Shown here in pieces: positions 60,878 to 64,000 of a stretch of DNA of 64,000 nt. The stretch spans positions 372,001 through 436,000 of the forward strand of contig NZ_JAHXYW010000003.1 in assembly GCF_019969725.1 (NCBI RefSeq), given 5' to 3'. The translations under genes and the position numbers were made by a program. How positions within the stretch are numbered: position 1 is the stretch's first letter; every line of letters begins with the position of its first letter. The notes under the pieces were generated by a model. The model did no database searches. It saw nothing but the letters and a program-made list of their open reading frames with translations, and had not been told where the DNA came from. Source of the DNA: Neobacillus bataviensis. GTDB lineage: Bacteria; Bacillota; Bacilli; Bacillales_B; DSM-18226.

Positions 60878-61541
60878 CTGCTTGCACCTCTTTTACAATA
60901 TCCATCGCAAAATGGCCAAGATTTCCTTCACTATAACTACGCATAACTTCAGGGGCTAAGGAAGTTAAGGCCCGTTTCAAATATTCAGAAGAAATGCCTC
61001 TTTCTGAAAAATCCTTTTCAATTTCGATAGCTGCTTTAATAGCATAAAAGGTTGCAAGTTTATTGACCTCTGATAAACAATCCTCACGATCTAATATTAC
61101 CTTCCCTAAAGGATGATAGATGTCCTCTATTTTCTGCGGTAATGGGGACTCAGTAATAAACAAACCATTACCATGTTCTAATAAATCTTTCCAATGCCCC
61201 ATAAATTTCACTCCGTGAATGTTTAAGGCAGGAAAGTTTGATTTAATTTCGTTAGTATGAAGGGCAGTTGCCATATTAATTAATGAGGTTGACCCTTTAA
61301 TCTTAATGCTTGAAATAAAAGGAATAACCTTCAATGCAGGTAAAGCTAATACTAACACATCTAAATTACTTAATTCTTCCTCTGATAAACAATATCCATT
61401 TTGAAACTGCTGAACAAAATCTTCAGCCTTCTTTTTCACAGGGTGATAAATACCTATAGGTATGCTGTTTCGATGCCAATGTGCCATCATTGCAGTCCCA
61501 AGTTTTCCAATCCCGACCAAACCTGCTTTCATGGGTTTCAT
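60852..61541 (-). CDS. NAD(P)-binding oxidoreductase, ProC/F420-reductase-like
   Basis: A 229-residue protein with a Rossmann start (MKAGLVGIGKLGTAMMAHWH), LDVLVLALPALKVIPFIS, STSLINMATALHTNEIKSNF and VKFMGHWKDLLEHGNGLFIT, then a helical C-terminal half. The pattern recalls pyrroline-5-carboxylate reductase and related imine or beta-hydroxyacid reductases, but it is shorter than ProC (~270). ATG at 61541 or 61532, both near GGAAGAAAGG. It follows the 482-residue transporter by ~120 bp, past a terminator. Confidence 0.7.
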   Translation of the reverse strand: MKPMKAGLVGIGKLGTAMMAHWHRNSIPIGIYHPVKKKAEDFVQQFQNGYCLSEEELSNLDVLVLALPALKVIPFISSIKIKGSTSLINMATALHTNEIKSNFPALNIHGVKFMGHWKDLLEHGNGLFITESPLPQKIEDIYHPLGKVILDREDCLSEVNKLATFYAIKAAIEIEKDFSERGISSEYLKRALTSLAPEVMRSYSEGNLGHFAMDIVKEVQAEKGGVNPD

Positions 61542-61609
61542 CCTTTCTTCCTTCAATCCATGCCATTTCAATCCTCATTCTATTCACAAATATACCAAAC
61601 ATGCGAAAA

Positions 61610-61655
61610 AAAGGGCTGCCAAAAATCAGGGTTAAACTGACTCTTGGAAGGCCCT
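61610..61655 (-). terminator. terminator downstream of the 482-residue transporter
   Basis: Stem AAGGGCCTTCCAA / TTGGCAGCCCTTT enclosing an AT-rich loop, with a T run on the minus strand. Confidence 0.65.
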
Positions 61656-61661
61656 TAAAAA

Positions 61662-63110
61662 TTACCAAATTATGACTGCTAAAATAGTGGCTAGGAGAAG
61701 TCCCGATATTACCGGTACGAAGTTTTTCCTCGCCAGTTCAAGCGGTGATACTTGTAAGAAGCCGGCTACGGCCACAAGGGATGACCAAGCAATCAATGTT
61801 CCCCCGCCGCTCCAAACTGCACCCATTTGACCAATCGCGGCCATAACCGAAGGGTCGATGTGACTTCCTGGGGCAATTGCTCCAGACAATGCACCTGTTA
61901 AAGGAAGTCCAGCAAATCCAGAACCATCTAACCCCGTAATGATACCAACTATTAAAATACTAATCGCTGCAAAAAATGGGCTATGCGGGATATAATTTTG
62001 TCCGGCCTGAATTAGATCAAATAGAAATGCCGGCTTTGCTGCCTTATCACCTAATGACAGTATAGCCCCTGAAAAATCTCCGCTTCCCATAAAGAAGTAA
62101 CCAGCAATTGGAATGACAGGTGCCATGGCCTTAAAAGCGAACACAAAACCTTCGGTAATATGTTCACTTATTTTATCAAGTGCATGAATTCGGTTAAAGG
62201 CAATAGTAGCTAAGACTAATAGAATAGTAGCAACTCCGCCAATGAAAGCGGCACCGTCCCCGCCTTCAAAGCCAGATCCACCGCCAATTTTTGTCTGGAA
62301 CATAAAAATCATAACAGCTAACATGGCTAGAGGTACAATGACAGCGAAAACTTTTCCCCATGTTGCTTTTCTTTGAACGAGATCAGCAGTCTCTTCTGCA
62401 GTCGCAGCAAGTTCCTCAGCTACATTAAAAAATGCTTTTTCTTCAGTTTTAACGTTACTGGCAGAACCAGATTTCTTAGTGATCGCCTTTCGATGTGTGA
62501 CATACACAATCGCTAAAGCGCTAAATCCTGTAATTAAAGAAAGAATGAATGCCTTATCTGATACGGCAGCTTTATCAATACCCGCTGCTTTTGCACTTAG
62601 CATAGGCGCTACTTGCATGATATAGTCTGAGGAAAGAGCCATCCCTTGACCTGCTATAACGATTACCATTGCGGAAGTCATGACAGGCAAACCTGCACTT
62701 ACTGCTGCAGGAACTAACAAGGCACAAATTAATGGAACTGCTGGGGTTGGCCAGAAAAAGAGCGAAATAACATAGGTTGTGACCATTAAAACTAAATAGG
62801 AAACATGTCCGTTTACCATTATTTTCTGAATCGGCACGACCATCCTTCTATCTGCCCCTAGATCCTTCAGAGAATTTAAGAGACCAATCATGATCGATAT
62901 GATTAAGAAAATACTAAATAGTTCCTTAGCCGCAACAAGGTTAGCATTAAAGACAGCTTGAAAGCCTGCAATTAAACTCCCCTTATATACGGCTGCCACA
63001 ATAAAGGTCCCAATGATTAGAGGTAATACAACACCTTTTCGGAATAGCATAATAATAATGACAGCTGCAGTGACAATTAGGTAAACCCAATGAGCTAATG
63101 TTAATTCCAT
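61662..63110 (-). CDS. GntP/CitMHS-like secondary transporter
   Basis: A 482-residue permease with about 11-12 membrane segments and an ion-transporter-superfamily look: VLPLIIGTFIVAAVYKGSLI, FSIFLIISIMIGLLNSLKDL, FFWPTPAVPLICALLVPAAV, GIITGLDGSGFAGLPLTGAL and GGGTLIAWSSLVAVAGFLQV. Family members carry gluconate, citrate or other organic acids with protons. The upstream region has a cre-like site (63208-63221) and a GTATAC operator (63344), so it is a candidate substrate importer under both catabolite and GntR control. Confidence 0.82.
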   Translation of the reverse strand: MELTLAHWVYLIVTAAVIIIMLFRKGVVLPLIIGTFIVAAVYKGSLIAGFQAVFNANLVAAKELFSIFLIISIMIGLLNSLKDLGADRRMVVPIQKIMVNGHVSYLVLMVTTYVISLFFWPTPAVPLICALLVPAAVSAGLPVMTSAMVIVIAGQGMALSSDYIMQVAPMLSAKAAGIDKAAVSDKAFILSLITGFSALAIVYVTHRKAITKKSGSASNVKTEEKAFFNVAEELAATAEETADLVQRKATWGKVFAVIVPLAMLAVMIFMFQTKIGGGSGFEGGDGAAFIGGVATILLVLATIAFNRIHALDKISEHITEGFVFAFKAMAPVIPIAGYFFMGSGDFSGAILSLGDKAAKPAFLFDLIQAGQNYIPHSPFFAAISILIVGIITGLDGSGFAGLPLTGALSGAIAPGSHIDPSVMAAIGQMGAVWSGGGTLIAWSSLVAVAGFLQVSPLELARKNFVPVISGLLLATILAVIIW

Positions 63111-63207
63111 ATATCCCCCTCCGACTTTTAAAAAAATTTTCAGCTAAATTTGTTCAAATGTTCTGCTTGAAATTTTCTGAAAGGTGGTATGGTGAGGAGA
63201 AAGGATT

Positions 63208-63221
63208 CGTAAGCGCTTCCA
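63208..63221. promoter_or_regulatory. cre-like site upstream of the transporter
   Basis: On the minus strand TGGAAGCGCTTACG matches 13 of 14 positions of the CcpA consensus, ~98 bp upstream of the transporter start. Confidence 0.55.
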
Positions 63222-63340
63222 CCAAAGATGTCAGTCTCTCTTCTCATTTACCTTTTAATGTTAACTGCTAGAATACTAAAAATTGCTATTGCATTAAAAA
63301 GGAAAAAAATAACGGATAAGGTGAACTTTGTATTTTGTAG

Positions 63341-63354
63341 ATTGTATACCTAGA
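63341..63354. promoter_or_regulatory. GTATAC-type operator (transporter side)
   Basis: ATTGTATACCTAGA with core 63344-63349; identical in its first ten bases to the operator before the creatininase gene. Confidence 0.55.
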
Positions 63355-63644
63355 TAATCCAAAAAAATATTTTGAACCTGAATTAACTTAATTTAACTTC
63401 AACCATAGAAAAACCCCACGAGGACAAACAAATGAATACTACCAGTAATTAATATGTAAAAATGATGTAGATCCCCCCTCATTTTCACTATACAGCCAGT
63501 GTTAACTATATAGGTTGAAAATAATATATCATTAACCACCTAGTATGTGCAACAATATTTTGAAAATTTAGACGTTTAATTATATTCTAAATTTTCCCCT
63601 TGATTTTCATCTTTTAATCCGTTAAAATGTTGAAATTAATGGTA

Positions 63645-63659
63645 TATAGTATACCAAAT
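63645..63659. promoter_or_regulatory. GTATAC-type operator (aspartate dehydrogenase-like gene)
   Basis: TATAGTATACCAAAT with core 63649-63654, 30 bp upstream of the start codon at 63684. Confidence 0.6.
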
Positions 63660-63683
63660 AATCATTATTAAGGAGAATCAAAA

Positions 63684-64000
63684 ATGCTGAGAGCTGGGAT
63701 CATTGGCTATGGAACACTTGGAAAAAGTATTGCTGAATTTATCCATTCAGGACAGGCCGGAGATGTCATCCTGAAGTCTATTCTAGTTAGGAAACAGCCT
63801 AGTCCTTTAAACAATTTGCCAGAACACTGTACCATGACAACGGATCAAGAAGCATTTTTTAATCAAAATTTAGATATTATTATCGAAGCAGCCGGCCATA
63901 ATGCCGTTAAACAATACGGTGAAAAAACTCTATCCTCCGGTAGTGATCTAATTCTTCTGTCTGTAGGGGTATTAGCAGATAATGAATTTTATGAATCATT
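63684..64000 (+). CDS. aspartate dehydrogenase-like (NadX/DUF108) protein, partial
   Basis: The first ~105 residues of a gene cut by the right edge. The Rossmann start MLRAGIIGYGTLGKSIAEFI, then DIIIEAAGHNAVKQYGEKTL and DLILLSVGVLADNEFYE, match L-aspartate dehydrogenase, which reversibly deaminates aspartate to iminoaspartate/oxaloacetate. AAGGAGAATCAAAA precedes the ATG. Its operator shows that it belongs to the GTATAC regulon, so amino-nitrogen release or handling of an imino acid is likely part of the pathway. Confidence 0.8.
   Translation, partial: MLRAGIIGYGTLGKSIAEFIHSGQAGDVILKSILVRKQPSPLNNLPEHCTMTTDQEAFFNQNLDIIIEAAGHNAVKQYGEKTLSSGSDLILLSVGVLADNEFYES

Larger units (their letters stand above)
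63111..63683. promoter_or_regulatory. divergent regulatory region (no gene)
   Basis: 573 bp between divergent genes. It holds a cre-like site (63208-63221) and GTATAC operators at 63344-63349 and 63649-63654; the rest is AT-rich and I see no supported gene or RNA. Confidence 0.55.

Overview
The window is low-GC DNA with strong GGAGG-type ribosome binding sites, many TTG starts, CcpA-type cre sites, LrgAB, PepF-like, SigL/sigma-54 and PucR/DeoR/GntR-type genes. This points to a Gram-positive Bacillaceae chromosome, perhaps Neobacillus- or Mesobacillus-like; the genus is inference. I saw no rRNA, tRNA, CRISPR array, insertion sequence or prophage gene. Most genes lie on the minus strand in substrate-specific catabolic islands.

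Region 1 (1-9360) is a reductive pyrimidine (uracil/thymine) degradation island: PreT, PreA, a dihydropyrimidinase/hydantoinase, two small unknown proteins, a PucR-family regulator, an MmsA-type CoA-acylating semialdehyde dehydrogenase and a class III aminotransferase cut by the left edge. The PreT and MmsA promoter regions share an ACAnnCTGTAAAA element. Region 2 (9361-20451) is mixed: a stand-alone HemD-like protein, an NAD-binding oxidoreductase, a BtuF-like binding protein, a TetR/DHA2-efflux pair with a clear operator, a thioesterase, an FMN alpha-hydroxy-acid oxidase, LrgAB and an M3 oligopeptidase. Region 3 (20459-28649) is an ABC transporter (taurine/sulfonate/nitrate type) with a class III aminotransferase and an Fe-ADH-like dehydrogenase. 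It lies behind a textbook -24/-12 promoter directly downstream of a PAS-AAA-Fis sigma-54 activator; a sulfite-oxidase-like molybdoenzyme is divergent. Region 4 (28691-31553) encodes a secreted 5'-nucleotidase and a VanW lipoprotein.

Region 5 (31707-48591) is the most striking part: a bacterial microcompartment (BMC) operon that looks built around 2-aminoethylphosphonate (AEP). An AEP-type ABC transporter, PhnW and a DeoR regulator precede an operon of a saccharopine-dehydrogenase-like protein, PhnX, an extended BMC-H shell protein, a CoA-acylating aldehyde dehydrogenase, a canonical BMC-H, PduL, a flavoprotein-like protein, an EutN-type BMC-P and alanine dehydrogenase. The inferred flow is AEP + pyruvate to phosphonoacetaldehyde + alanine (PhnW), to acetaldehyde + Pi (PhnX), to acetyl-CoA (AldDH) and acetyl-phosphate (PduL), with alanine dehydrogenase returning pyruvate. 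The aldehyde dehydrogenase is split by a 4-bp tandem duplication (AAGCAAGC), so the strain may have lost the route, or the read may contain an error.

Region 6 (49093-64000) holds proline dehydrogenase, an orphan ftsZ outside any division cluster, and a dispersed regulon. The regulon shares a palindromic ATTTGGTATACAAT operator, probably bound by the FCD-type GntR protein at 52346. Its members include two 2Fe-2S ferredoxins, a PqqC/haem-oxygenase-like presumptive diiron oxidase, a creatininase-family amidohydrolase, two transporters, a 28-residue protein, a 111-residue unknown and an aspartate-dehydrogenase-like gene cut by the right edge. ALDH, GlcG/HbpS and chromate-transporter-like genes are interleaved. 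Its substrate cannot be named from sequence.
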